A DNA stretch of 34,532 nucleotides from CAZRDB01 sp964598695 (GTDB taxonomy: Bacteria; Armatimonadota; Zipacnadia; UBA1398): positions 1-34,532 of the forward strand of contig CAZRDB010000034.1 of NCBI GenBank assembly GCA_964598695.1, in the 5' to 3' direction. Shown piece by piece: positions 24,901-33,035 of the stretch. A program made the position numbers and the translations under genes. How positions within the stretch are numbered: the first letter of the stretch is position 1; each line of letters opens with the position of its first letter. The notes beneath the pieces were generated by a model. That model saw nothing but the letters and a program-made list of their open reading frames with translations. It was not told the DNA's origin and did not search any database.

Positions 24901-27900
24901 TCACCGACGCATCCCGCACTCCTCGAAGGCTTCGAGGAGGGCCGCGGCGAGGTCGAGACCTACTACCGCGCCAATCAGTCCGGGCCCGGCGCCGAGCGCC
25001 ACGGGGGGCGCGAGCACGGCGCCACCGTCTGTATCGACACGGAGATGCCGGCGGCCGGCAAGCAGTGCCTGAAGCTCGTCAACGAGAACCCGGGCGGCAA
25101 CTTCGGGGTGTACGCGCTCAAGCGCGACTTCAAGCCCGCGGAGTGCGGGACGCTGGGCTTCGACTACCGCATCGGGCCGGAGACCCGGGTCGACATCGTA
25201 CTCCGGACGGGCAGCCGGTCGTTCCTGGTCCAGTTCACGGGCGACGGCCGGGTTCCGTTCGGCTTCACGAAGCTCGGGCGGATCGAGGACGTGAAGGCCG
25301 ACCGGACCTGGCGGCGCGCCGAGTTCGACCTTCGGGGCGCGCTGCAGGACGCCGGGGTCGACCCGGCGACGGAGACCGTGACCGATGTCCTGATCGGTTG
25401 CTTCCTCGACGACCGGCTGCTCTCGATCGGCGCCACCGGCAACCCTCGCGGGGCCACCTGGTGGCTCGACAACTTCGGGGTCTACAGCCCGGGGCCGGCC
25501 GATGGCTCGTTCACCTGGCAGCCGGTCTCCGACGTCACGCTCCAGCGCGGCGCCGCGCCGGCGGCGGTCCAGTACCGCTGCAGCGTCTCCGGCAACCCGC
25601 TCGATGAGCCGTCGCCCTCGGAGATCCCGACGGCCACGCCCGCGTTCGAGGCGAAGGACCTGCCGGACGGCCTCCACTACCTCCACGTCCAGTCGCTCGA
25701 TGCCTCGGGCGCCGTGAAGGGCGTCTTCCACTCCGCCTTCGTCGTGGCGAAGGAGGCCCCGGCGCTCGCCCGGACCCAGCCGGCCGGAGGGAAGATCGGG
25801 GGCGGCGTTGTCGGGCTGGTCCTCGGCGGCGCCCCGTCCGGTGTGGCGCCGCAGTCGCTCGCCCTGCGCGTCGCGGGGCAGGAGGCGGCGCCCGGGGCGC
25901 CGGGGATCCGCTACGAGGCTGTACGCCGCACCGTCTGGGTCGACCTCGATCGCTACGTCGACCCCGCCGCGGGCGCCACGCAGGTTCCGGTGGAGCTGCT
26001 CGCGGGCACAACCTACGCCGGCACGGCGCTCGCACCGGCCACGGCAACCTTCGAGGTCGACCACGCCCTCGACACCGCGCCCCCGACCCCGCCGGTCGTG
26101 CTCGACGGCGGCAGCTACGCCGCGTGCGACACGTTCGAGGTCAGCACCGGTGCATGGCGATCGGGCAGTGGGAGCTACGCCGGTGACGGCGCCGCGCTGG
26201 TGCTCGACGGCAGCACGGCCTCGGAGGGCGCGCAGTCGCTCGCGCTCGTGAAGCCGGCCGAGTCGGGCCGGTTCATCGCCTGGGCGCTCCCCGAGGGCTT
26301 CGACGCCGGCAAGCATCGCTTCCTCAGCTTCGACTACAGGATCCCCTCGTGGATCCGCATCGACATGCTCTTCACGATGGCCGACGGCGTACCGCGCGTC
26401 TTCGGCATGACCGACAACGACCACGATCCGAGCGAGTCCGAGATCGACTCCCTCCCGATCGTCAACGACGGCCAGTGGCACCACATCGAGATCGACCTGC
26501 TGGCCCGGCTCCAGGCCAAGATGCCCTCGGCCGGCGACTACCGCATCGCGCGGCTCGGCTTCGGCGGCGGCGGGTGGGACGGCAACCCGAAGGGAGCCGT
26601 CTGGCACATCGACAACTTCCGCCTCGCGGCCGCGGCCGGCTCGACCTCCGGCCTTCCCCTCCGGTGGGAATCGCGCGACGCGACGGGGATCGCCGGCACG
26701 AGCTACGTCCTCGACCAGAACCCGACCACCGAGCCGGACACGACGCCCGAGACGGCCGAGCAGCAACTCACCATCCCGCCCGAGACCCCGGGCGGCCTCC
26801 AGTGGCTCCACCTCCGCACCGTCGACGGGCGGGGCAACTGGAGTGACGCAACCCACCACCAGGTCCTCATCGACAACGGCCCGGTCCAGGTCGCCTCGTG
26901 CTCGATCGCCGACGGCAAATCGCAGTGTCTCGACCGCTTCGTCATCGCCCTCGAGGACACGGGCCCCGCCCAGCAGGTCGCGGGCGTCGATCCCCGCAGC
27001 ATCCGCCTGCGGATCAACGACGACCCGCCGTACACCGTCGACGCGCAATCGGGCTCGGAGATCCTCACCTACGACGCCGGCAAGGGCCGTCTCGTGTGGG
27101 ACGGGCAGGCAGCACCGAGCCCGCGGACCTTCCTCGACGGCCAGGAGGTGCGCGTCTCCCTGGAGTCGGTGACCGACTACGCCGGCAACCCGCTCTCGGC
27201 GCCGTTCGCGACGAGCTTCGTGATGGACTTCTCGAAGGACAACCGCCCGCCCGATCCCCCGACGATCACCTCGGAGACCCACCTCGCGGGCTGCTTCGAG
27301 CCCTTCGAGGACAACCCCGGCCGTGCGCGGGCGTTGGCGGGCTGCACCGTCGAGTTGGATCGGGAGGCCGTGAAGGCGCCGGCCGAGGGCTCGCTCGGAC
27401 AGCGGCTGGGCACCGGGAGCATTCGCGTCACCCGGACCGAGGGCGACGCCCTGAGCGCGCGGCTGTTCGAGGGCATGGTCGATATCGCGCGGACGCCGTA
27501 TCTCGGCTTCGACTACCTCTGCCCAGCCGGCACGACCTTCTCGCTGATGCTCACGGTGCAGGGACGGTCGATCCCGATCCTCTTCACGGAGCCCGATGTC
27601 ACGGCTTCGCGCAAGGTGGCCGGGGCCGCCGCGGACGGGATCTGGCACCACGCCTCGGTCAAGCTCTCCGACGTCGCGCACGACGTCTTCGGCGACGCCA
27701 ACCAGTTCCTCCTCCGCGCCATCGACCTCGTCGACACCGGCAGCGTCGAGACGCCGGCGGGCGCCTCGATCTGGATCGACAACCTGTGGCTCACGGCCGA
27801 GGGGGCCGGCCCCGCGGCGTTCTCGTGGCGCGTGACCGACGCCACCGGGATCGTCGGCTACTCGTGGGTGTGGGACAACACGCCGTTCACGATCGCGCCC

Positions 27901-28038
27901 GAGACGGTCACCGGAACGGAGACGCGACTGCGGCTGGACCCGCCGGCCGCCGGCGTCCACTACCTCCATGTGCGCGCGCTCGACGGCGCGGGCCACTGGG
28001 GCACGACCGGCCACTACGCGATCTACCAGAGGGAGTAG
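21964..28038 (+). CDS. giant secreted multi-module protein (jelly-roll, CBM11-like and Ig/Fn3-like modules)
   Basis: 2024 residues from ATG 21964 (GGAGG 12 bases upstream) with a signal peptide of about 30 residues ending near GTYAQ. The first half (about 35-960) contains four or five LamG/DUF1080-like jelly-roll segments, recognisable by repeated phrases of the type WYRLRIEADPRRVAVLVDGR, VRAQGEYVRVSLDGKPVIE and WWQVRAEKQGNRLRLYFDNR. The second half has three carbohydrate-binding-like beta-sandwich modules ending in WWLDNFGVY, VWHIDNFRLA and IWIDNLWLTA. Each is followed by a Fn3-like piece with a GLHYLHVQS / GLQWLHLRT / GVHYLHVRA strand, and Ig-like linkers with TAPPTPP. No catalytic domain or membrane anchor is seen. 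It probably binds glycan outside the cell. Confidence 0.88.
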   Translation: MWYAARPRRSRGAVVGCLLLAALAAGGTYAQDPPADSPVAWVGETQGARFDVLLAGLQAGALPSRILLNARDEANYLAVRFADGQAVLERTLAGTTLELGRGTLPEDVLAHDLVIQWRYDRVAVIASDVAIVQAYEHGLTAGKIGCEGETGEAELLVQPIDDVYFADDFGRVQASMGDWLVQTGTWANVQVPGEAKDAANPFAFEGKSAPQPLLAAPTAAASPQAGLPMGDLDAVHLWAQSPGEDPSAPFALTGLSPALAVNGHEFWSDYWFDVATRSEGATALGVVAFASLPPEGATTDDLLLARWTSQLDGGPDGDRIQLLAVHDGQATVLAEAAGGFVPEQWYRLRIEADPRRVAVLVDGRPVLETANTTGFVRGKVGLYGEGSGGARFDDARAGQLEPGAFVFPRDAAAWRLSPGVELTDDGWRVTTTEAPGTVVCPRPIGDAEIRAELRAMGSAGELLLGYRGEESHWAVSWSSDAADNLRLVRRQQGEETVLASATVAPRPKEKAVLTVRAQGEYVRVSLDGKPVIEAVDPLRIPGAALAGSEDDPEGDPRVGLVGLRLPPTGTPQVASLHAVSAAPTRAARVTEQFTRETTTMDEWATVAGAWIDPATMGRADGVFWNKGDFYGDVRMVATLAGGAGKASLLLGARDWATDSGYRLEVTAEGTGLQFDLLRAGVSIAQGTTAETPLPQTIRFERRGALLSAIVGSTLALAATDPEPLSGTKLGIRPDGLQPNYDASYAYADDLEDYTFSDAPTEWTEQVGTWELSSRWTCSPQWSWWSGRSGETAAMWSKPSFVGDQTVELYVAMKMGIVESPARISYPHPHDANITLCGDGVSIDSGYSFIIGGAANARTQIWKGATLLAETTAPEALLPALSNSLPGDMNEFHRHWWQVRAEKQGNRLRLYFDNRLAVEAIDEEPLTGGHVGIWTWQNGIMVARTRIYGRKGAEILAPVASEARAAAASQAPGRSLPVVASPTHPALLEGFEEGRGEVETYYRANQSGPGAERHGGREHGATVCIDTEMPAAGKQCLKLVNENPGGNFGVYALKRDFKPAECGTLGFDYRIGPETRVDIVLRTGSRSFLVQFTGDGRVPFGFTKLGRIEDVKADRTWRRAEFDLRGALQDAGVDPATETVTDVLIGCFLDDRLLSIGATGNPRGATWWLDNFGVYSPGPADGSFTWQPVSDVTLQRGAAPAAVQYRCSVSGNPLDEPSPSEIPTATPAFEAKDLPDGLHYLHVQSLDASGAVKGVFHSAFVVAKEAPALARTQPAGGKIGGGVVGLVLGGAPSGVAPQSLALRVAGQEAAPGAPGIRYEAVRRTVWVDLDRYVDPAAGATQVPVELLAGTTYAGTALAPATATFEVDHALDTAPPTPPVVLDGGSYAACDTFEVSTGAWRSGSGSYAGDGAALVLDGSTASEGAQSLALVKPAESGRFIAWALPEGFDAGKHRFLSFDYRIPSWIRIDMLFTMADGVPRVFGMTDNDHDPSESEIDSLPIVNDGQWHHIEIDLLARLQAKMPSAGDYRIARLGFGGGGWDGNPKGAVWHIDNFRLAAAAGSTSGLPLRWESRDATGIAGTSYVLDQNPTTEPDTTPETAEQQLTIPPETPGGLQWLHLRTVDGRGNWSDATHHQVLIDNGPVQVASCSIADGKSQCLDRFVIALEDTGPAQQVAGVDPRSIRLRINDDPPYTVDAQSGSEILTYDAGKGRLVWDGQAAPSPRTFLDGQEVRVSLESVTDYAGNPLSAPFATSFVMDFSKDNRPPDPPTITSETHLAGCFEPFEDNPGRARALAGCTVELDREAVKAPAEGSLGQRLGTGSIRVTRTEGDALSARLFEGMVDIARTPYLGFDYLCPAGTTFSLMLTVQGRSIPILFTEPDVTASRKVAGAAADGIWHHASVKLSDVAHDVFGDANQFLLRAIDLVDTGSVETPAGASIWIDNLWLTAEGAGPAAFSWRVTDATGIVGYSWVWDNTPFTIAPETVTGTETRLRLDPPAAGVHYLHVRALDGAGHWGTTGHYAIYQRE
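24917..28035 (+). repeat. three protein-level copies of a [CBM-like + Fn3-like] unit
   Basis: CBM-like modules lie at about 24917-25490, 26116-26634 and 27291-27802; each is followed by an Fn3-like module with a (H/W)YLH-type strand near 25671, 26793 and 27952. An Ig-like linker separates consecutive units. Spacing is about 1.2 kb; sequence identity between copies is low. Confidence 0.7.
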
Positions 28039-28059
28039 GCCGCGGCCCGCGCGCGCGCC

Positions 28060-28962
28060 CTACTCGACCATCGTGAGCGACGGCCCTCGGCCCGGCGAGC
28101 CCGTGTCGAGGGTCGCGCGTTTCGCGAGGGGCACGGTGAGCAGCTCGCGGACGTGGCCGACCGGCGCGTCGAGCACGACGGGCACGCCGAGGGGCGCCAG
28201 GTAGCGGCTGAGGATCTCGTGCTGGCCCGCCATCGGGTTCTCCTCGGTCGGCAGGCAGAAGGTCCGGCCGGCGACGACGCCGGCGAGGCCGTCGAGCTTG
28301 CCGGCGTGGAGAAGCTGCGTGAGATAGCGGTCGACCCGCCGCGACTCCTCGTTCACGTCCTCGAGCAGCAGGATCCTGCCCCGCGTCTCGATCTCGTACG
28401 TCGTGCCGAGGGTCGAGATGACGAGACACAGGCACCCGCCGACGATCGGCGCCGTCACGCGGCCCGGGGTCAGCACGGTCAGCTCGTCGGCCGGCACGTC
28501 GGCGAACAGGTCGCCCAGGGGCTCGCCGCGCAGGTAGCGGTAGAGAAGAGCCGACCGCGGCGAGCCGGAGCGCAGCATCTCCGAGGCGGCCATCGGCCCG
28601 TACGCCCGCTCGACGCCCGGGGCGTACCGCTCGAGGATCCCGTGCAGGGTCGTGATGTCGCTGTAGCCGCAGAAGCGCTTCCGCACGGTGGCGAGCGCGT
28701 CGGTGTCCAGGTAGTCGAGGAGCCGTGCGACGCCGTACCCGCCTCGGGCACAGAGCACCGCCTCGATCGCCGGGTCGGTCAGCGCCCACGTCAGCTCGGC
28801 CGCGCGGCGCCGGTCCTCGGCGACGGTGTGCGGCCGCGGCTCGTACGCGCACGCGCCGGCCACGACCTCGAAGCCCGCCGCCTCGAGCGCGGCGATGCCG
28901 CCTCGGAGATCCTCCTCGGGCGGGACGCAGGATGGGCTGACGACGGCGACTGTGACTGCCAC
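28060..28962 (-). CDS. LD-carboxypeptidase (peptidase family S66)
   Basis: 300 residues from GTG 28962, with GAGAGG about 10 bases upstream. LD-carboxypeptidases release the terminal D-Ala from murein tetrapeptides during peptidoglycan recycling. The S66 triad is visible: nucleophile Ser101 in GYSDIT, Glu201 in LLLEDVNEESRRVDR, and His270 in APVGHVRELLTVPL. The preceding ARGGYGVARLLDYLD matches the family's substrate pocket. No signal peptide is seen, in keeping with a cytoplasmic recycling enzyme. It is the last gene of the minus-strand group beginning at the deacetylase, 28 bases after CapA, and convergent with the giant secreted protein gene (21 bases). Some S66 members instead cleave microcin C-like compounds, so the exact substrate is open. 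Confidence 0.93.
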   Translation of the reverse strand: MAVTVAVVSPSCVPPEEDLRGGIAALEAAGFEVVAGACAYEPRPHTVAEDRRRAAELTWALTDPAIEAVLCARGGYGVARLLDYLDTDALATVRKRFCGYSDITTLHGILERYAPGVERAYGPMAASEMLRSGSPRSALLYRYLRGEPLGDLFADVPADELTVLTPGRVTAPIVGGCLCLVISTLGTTYEIETRGRILLLEDVNEESRRVDRYLTQLLHAGKLDGLAGVVAGRTFCLPTEENPMAGQHEILSRYLAPLGVPVVLDAPVGHVRELLTVPLAKRATLDTGSPGRGPSLTMVE

Positions 28963-28990
28963 GCTCGGTGATCCTCTCCGTGGAGCCGCG

Positions 28991-30289
28991 TCAGTTGGGC
29001 GATTCGGCCGCGAGCGCGGGCTTCCCATTGACGCCGACGCGCTTGGCCTCGCCGGCGATCGTCGGCCGGTGGTTCACGATCCGCACCGGCGTCTGCTCGT
29101 ACCATTGCAGCTTGCCCTCCGCGAAGGAGACCGTCAGGACCTGCGACTGCAAGGTCTTGTCGATCGTCCCCAGGCCGACGAAGTTGCCCAGGCTGTAGAC
29201 CACGAGCGAGCCGTTGATCACCTCGGTCGGCTGCAGGCAGTGCGGATGGTGGCCGATCACGAACGACGCCCCCGCCTTGACGCAGGCCGCGGCCATCTTC
29301 TTCTGGTAGGCGGCGGGCTGGTCTTCCCGCTCGATCCCCCAGTGGATGGAGACGCAGAGGATGTCGACCTTGCGCTTCGCCGCCGCGACGGTGTCGGTCA
29401 GCCACTTCTCCGGATCGCCCGGCCGGTGGCCGGCCACACCGGGCGCGTTGACCGTCGCGCCGTACCCGGGGTAGACGATCGTGCTCAGCGCGAGGAAGCC
29501 GACCTGGACGTTGCCCACGCTCACGATGCGCAGGGAGCGAGCCTCGGCCTGGTTCGACCCCGCGCCCACCGGTTTGATCCCGTGCTGCTTCAGCGCCGTG
29601 ATCGTGTCGGTGAGCCCCTTGTACCGGTAGTCGACCGTGTGGTTGTTGGCGATGCTGAGCACATCGAACCCGGCGAGCGCCAGCTCGTTCGCCCAGCGCG
29701 GGTGGGCTTTGAACACGAACTGCTCGCCATCCTCGATCGCCTGGGCGCTCTTGGCCGAGGTGCGCTCGGTCGCCGTGGTCAGCGGGCACTCGAGGTTGCC
29801 GAAGGTCACGTCGGCGCTCTGCAGCACCTTCCGCACATCGCCGAAGGGATCGGTCACCTGGCCGAGCAGGATGTCGCCCACCGCGGCGATCGTGACCTCG
29901 TGGATCTCCTTCGCCGACTTGGGGCGCACCCAGTTGGGGACCTGCGTCAGCTCGACCGACAGCTGCTGCCGGTCGCCTCGCTTGAGCAGCAGCTCGCGGG
30001 TCGCGGCCCGGTAGCCGGGCTTCTCGATGTGGACCACCCAGGGCGTCGACTCCTCATCGTCGGCCGACAGCCGGAAGGTGCAGGGGGCGACGCCGCGAGC
30101 GTAGACTCCCGAGTCGTCGGGTGGGTCGATCCGGATCGAGGCGCCGGGCGGCGTGGTCTCCAGCTCGAGCATCGCGAACGGGTCGGGCGGCGCCTGCAGC
30201 GGCGCCGACCGCTTCCACAGGCAGGCGCCCGCGGCGCACGCGCCCCAGAGCACGACCAGTCCGATTGCGATCAGCGCTCGCCTGGGCAA
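28991..30289 (-). CDS. PEGA-domain CapA-family poly-gamma-glutamate/capsule-type phosphoesterase-like protein
   Basis: 432 residues from TTG 30289, supported by GGAGG six bases upstream. One N-terminal membrane/signal segment (about 5-23) exports or anchors it. Residues about 40-115 form a PEGA module (LELETTPPGASIRID ... VVHIEKPGYRAATREL). From 130 on it is a CapA metallophosphoesterase-like domain: AVGDILLG (Asp139), GNLECPLT (Asn165), ANNHTVDY (Asn215-Asn216-His217), SIHWGIE (His316) and GHHPHCLQPTEV (His347, His348, His350). CapA proteins take part in gamma-polyglutamate capsule assembly, but many relatives have unknown substrates. No capB/capC is nearby, so a capsule role is uncertain. 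The fusion of PEGA to CapA places it outside the membrane. Confidence 0.92.
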   Translation of the reverse strand: MPRRALIAIGLVVLWGACAAGACLWKRSAPLQAPPDPFAMLELETTPPGASIRIDPPDDSGVYARGVAPCTFRLSADDEESTPWVVHIEKPGYRAATRELLLKRGDRQQLSVELTQVPNWVRPKSAKEIHEVTIAAVGDILLGQVTDPFGDVRKVLQSADVTFGNLECPLTTATERTSAKSAQAIEDGEQFVFKAHPRWANELALAGFDVLSIANNHTVDYRYKGLTDTITALKQHGIKPVGAGSNQAEARSLRIVSVGNVQVGFLALSTIVYPGYGATVNAPGVAGHRPGDPEKWLTDTVAAAKRKVDILCVSIHWGIEREDQPAAYQKKMAAACVKAGASFVIGHHPHCLQPTEVINGSLVVYSLGNFVGLGTIDKTLQSQVLTVSFAEGKLQWYEQTPVRIVNHRPTIAGEAKRVGVNGKPALAAESPN

Positions 30290-30343
30290 GCAGACCCTCC
30301 AGCCCCCCCGACAGCCCGAGCCCTCTGTGGGCCCCGGCCCGCG

Positions 30344-33013
30344 TCAGCGTGGCAGCACCAGCGCACCGTACCCCTCGGGCAGTGCGACGCGCTCCCCAGC
30401 CTCGTTCTCGACCGTGAGCCCGGAGCCCATCCCGATCAGCGTGACGCCATCCGGCTTCACCAGCAGCTCGAAGGCGCCTCCGTCGACGAAGATCCGCGCG
30501 AGCACGCGTCCCTGCCAGGCGATGGTCAGCGGACGCGAGCTCTGCCGCGCCGGGACCACCGGCGGCGCCGTACCCGGGAACGCCAGCAGGTACCGCTTCG
30601 GGCCGCCGGGCTCGGGCCGAAGTGTCTGTCCCGTGTTGTCGCAGGTGGTGGCGTACCGGATCGAGACCTGCTCGCTCGTCGCCAGCGGCCGGCCATCCAC
30701 GGAGACCGCGATCGCGGCGAAGGCGTCGGCGGGCGATTGCACCGAGAGCGGCCCGGAGACGAGCGCGTCGCGCTGACGGCGCGTCGCCGCCACCGCCACC
30801 GCCTGGTCGCCCTCGACCTGGATCGTCTCGGCTCCGCTGTCGCGGGCGATCTGGCCGGTGTCGGTGACCATGCGCCCCGTCACGTAGGCCTGGTGGGTGA
30901 TGTGGCGTGGCCCGCTGCGCCCGAGCGCGTCGAAGGCGGCGCGCGTCGCGGCGTCCGGGCTCACCTGTCCGAGCGCCCAGGTCCGCGTCGTCGGGTCGGA
31001 GAAGCCGAGCGCCGCGATCCCGTCGGTGGTCGGCGCGATCGGCGTGAACCCGCGCCGCTCGAGATCGCCCGCGAGGTACAGACGCTGGCCCTTCACCTCG
31101 ACCCGCTCGCCCGGATCGCGGATCATCCCGTCGAACTGCACCTGCACCGGCGTCTCGGGCAGCGTCCGCGGGATCGCGTAGCCCGAGCGCTCGGTCACGC
31201 CGTTCGGCGAGAGCGTGCCCTTGAGGTCGGCCCGGCGCAGCTCGTTCCACAGCAGGCGCCCGGTGCCTTCCAGCGCGAGGTCGGCGCTCCGGCCCGAGGC
31301 GACCGTCAAGGTCGTCGCCGGGTCGGTCTGCATGGCGTCCTGCCCGAACCGCCGCTCGAGGCGCGTCACGTACGCCAGGTTCAGCAGCGGCGTGCTGTAC
31401 TCGTAGAAGCTGTTCAGGTCGACCGGCGAGTAGGCGATCTCAACCCGGGTGTCGGCCTCGCGCACCCCGCCCCGGAGGTACAGCGCGGCCGCGTGGGCGA
31501 TCAACCCCCACCGCGTCGGGTCGGACTGGAGATCGAACAGGCCGAGCGCCGGCTCCTCACTGACGCCGTAGGTGAAGGCCAGCACGCAATCGATCCCCTG
31601 GTGGGCGCAGAAGGCGGCCAGCTCGATGACCCCGGCCGCGCGGTACTGGTTCGGCCAGCAGTACGCCCACTCGCGCAGCACCAGCGGCGTGCCGCTCACA
31701 CGGGCCGCGACGACCGCCGGGCCCACGCTGTACGGGCCCGTCTCGGCGAGCGGGGAGCGGTCGGCGAACCAGTACGGCGGCTGCCAGGCCCGGCCGGGCT
31801 GCCACGAGGGGTGGTCCCAGTAGAAGTTGGTGCCGATGTAGTCGAGCATCTTGGCCATCACGGCGTGGTCGGGCGGCTGGTTGAGCGAGCCGACCGCCCC
31901 GATCGGCACCCGGACGCCGATTCGCCGCAGGTGGCGGGCCATGTCCCGGAAGAAGTCGGCCTGCAGGCTCTGGTAGTAGAGCACCGCCTCGTTCATCCGC
32001 GCCGCGCCGTCGACCCCGGCGTTGGCCATCGGCTCGCTCGCCGGGTACAGCACGAGCTGGGGGAGCGCCAGGTTGCCGGCCTCGAGGCTCTCGCCCTCGG
32101 TCAGCGCGCACTGCTGGGTCGTCGGGTCGGTCCAGGCGGTCCGCAGGTTCTCCGTCGTCCGGTAGCGCGCGCGGAGCCACTGGTTCCAACCCTCGCCGAG
32201 CTGCTGGCGGTAGGGCGCGCGGAGGGTGGGGATGTCGCCGCGCCGGATGAACAGGCCGTTCTCGTCGTAGACCTCGACGAAAGCGATCGTCGGGTCCTGC
32301 ACATACGGCCTGCCGGTGTAGGCGTTCACGTGCTCGACCAGCAGCTTCTCCGCGTACTCCTTCACCAGCGCCCGGAGCTTGGCGTCGAGGATCACGTACG
32401 GCTTGGCGCCCCGGCCCAGCTCCTCGCCGCCCGGCACCCCGTCGGCGGCCGTGAAGGCGCGGTAGTCGAGGAGATCGAGGTAGACGTAGATCCCGGCGTC
32501 GCCCAGCTTCGCGATCCACCGGTCGAGTCGATCGAGCCGCGCGGCCGTGAAGAGGCCCAACTCGTCCCGCTCCGGGCCGAGGATCCCCTCGGGACCGTCG
32601 AAGTGGTGGAGCCGCACGAGATTGAGGCCGGCCGCGCGGATCACGTCGACCATCCGGTCCATCGCGGCATCGTCGACGAACAGCGCCGTCTTCGCGATGT
32701 TCACCCCGAAGAACCGGCCCCGCGTCCCGTCCTCGAACCGCAGCGCGCCGTCGTCCCCCTTGGTCAGGAACCCGTGCTCGCCCGTCCGACCGTTGTCCGG
32801 GTCGAGATCGACGGCTGAGGCGTACGGGAACCGCTCGACCGCGTAGTTGGTCGCCAGGTAAGGCGCCGGCGACGCGGGATCGGTCCCGGTCTCGGCCGGC
32901 GCCCAGGCCGGGCCGGCCATCCACGAGAGACAAAGCGAGACAAGGGTCGCTACTCCGGCGAATCCGTAGCCGCGGCCTCGGCTGACTGTGCGGGTGTCCA
33001 AGCGCGCGTTCAC
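30344..33013 (-). CDS. secreted clan-A glycoside-hydrolase-like protein (GH5-type TIM barrel)
   Basis: 889 residues from GTG 33013, with GAGG just upstream (4-base spacing); the signal peptide (about 15-38, ending GPAWA) supports this start over the longer frame. The barrel part begins with FFGVNIAKTALFVDD...AGLNLVRLHHFDG, typical of clan A hydrolases. The likely acid/base Glu251 is in FVEVYDENGLF (family usually N-E; here D-E). The likely nucleophile Glu448 is in TPLVLREWAY. Both glutamates are therefore kept. The C-terminal 350 residues are beta-rich accessory domains. It should hydrolyse or remodel a polysaccharide outside the cytoplasm. It is second in the minus-strand operon, 22 bases after the deacetylase stop and 54 bases before CapA. 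Exact GH family and substrate are not assigned. Confidence 0.85.
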   Translation of the reverse strand: MNARLDTRTVSRGRGYGFAGVATLVSLCLSWMAGPAWAPAETGTDPASPAPYLATNYAVERFPYASAVDLDPDNGRTGEHGFLTKGDDGALRFEDGTRGRFFGVNIAKTALFVDDAAMDRMVDVIRAAGLNLVRLHHFDGPEGILGPERDELGLFTAARLDRLDRWIAKLGDAGIYVYLDLLDYRAFTAADGVPGGEELGRGAKPYVILDAKLRALVKEYAEKLLVEHVNAYTGRPYVQDPTIAFVEVYDENGLFIRRGDIPTLRAPYRQQLGEGWNQWLRARYRTTENLRTAWTDPTTQQCALTEGESLEAGNLALPQLVLYPASEPMANAGVDGAARMNEAVLYYQSLQADFFRDMARHLRRIGVRVPIGAVGSLNQPPDHAVMAKMLDYIGTNFYWDHPSWQPGRAWQPPYWFADRSPLAETGPYSVGPAVVAARVSGTPLVLREWAYCWPNQYRAAGVIELAAFCAHQGIDCVLAFTYGVSEEPALGLFDLQSDPTRWGLIAHAAALYLRGGVREADTRVEIAYSPVDLNSFYEYSTPLLNLAYVTRLERRFGQDAMQTDPATTLTVASGRSADLALEGTGRLLWNELRRADLKGTLSPNGVTERSGYAIPRTLPETPVQVQFDGMIRDPGERVEVKGQRLYLAGDLERRGFTPIAPTTDGIAALGFSDPTTRTWALGQVSPDAATRAAFDALGRSGPRHITHQAYVTGRMVTDTGQIARDSGAETIQVEGDQAVAVAATRRQRDALVSGPLSVQSPADAFAAIAVSVDGRPLATSEQVSIRYATTCDNTGQTLRPEPGGPKRYLLAFPGTAPPVVPARQSSRPLTIAWQGRVLARIFVDGGAFELLVKPDGVTLIGMGSGLTVENEAGERVALPEGYGALVLPR

Positions 33014-33035
33014 GGTACCTCGAAACACCCCGCCC

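Noticed and set aside
24901..28014. Minus-strand frame of over 1000 codons opposite the giant secreted protein
   Set aside because: Composition is antisense-like (Arg/Gly/Val/Asp), no recognisable motif, and the sense strand has consistent modules throughout.
28826..32818. Plus-strand frame of 1330 codons across the CapA and GH genes
   Set aside because: It spans two well-supported minus-strand genes and their intergenic gap, has no domain, and is His/Arg/Gly-rich shadow sequence.
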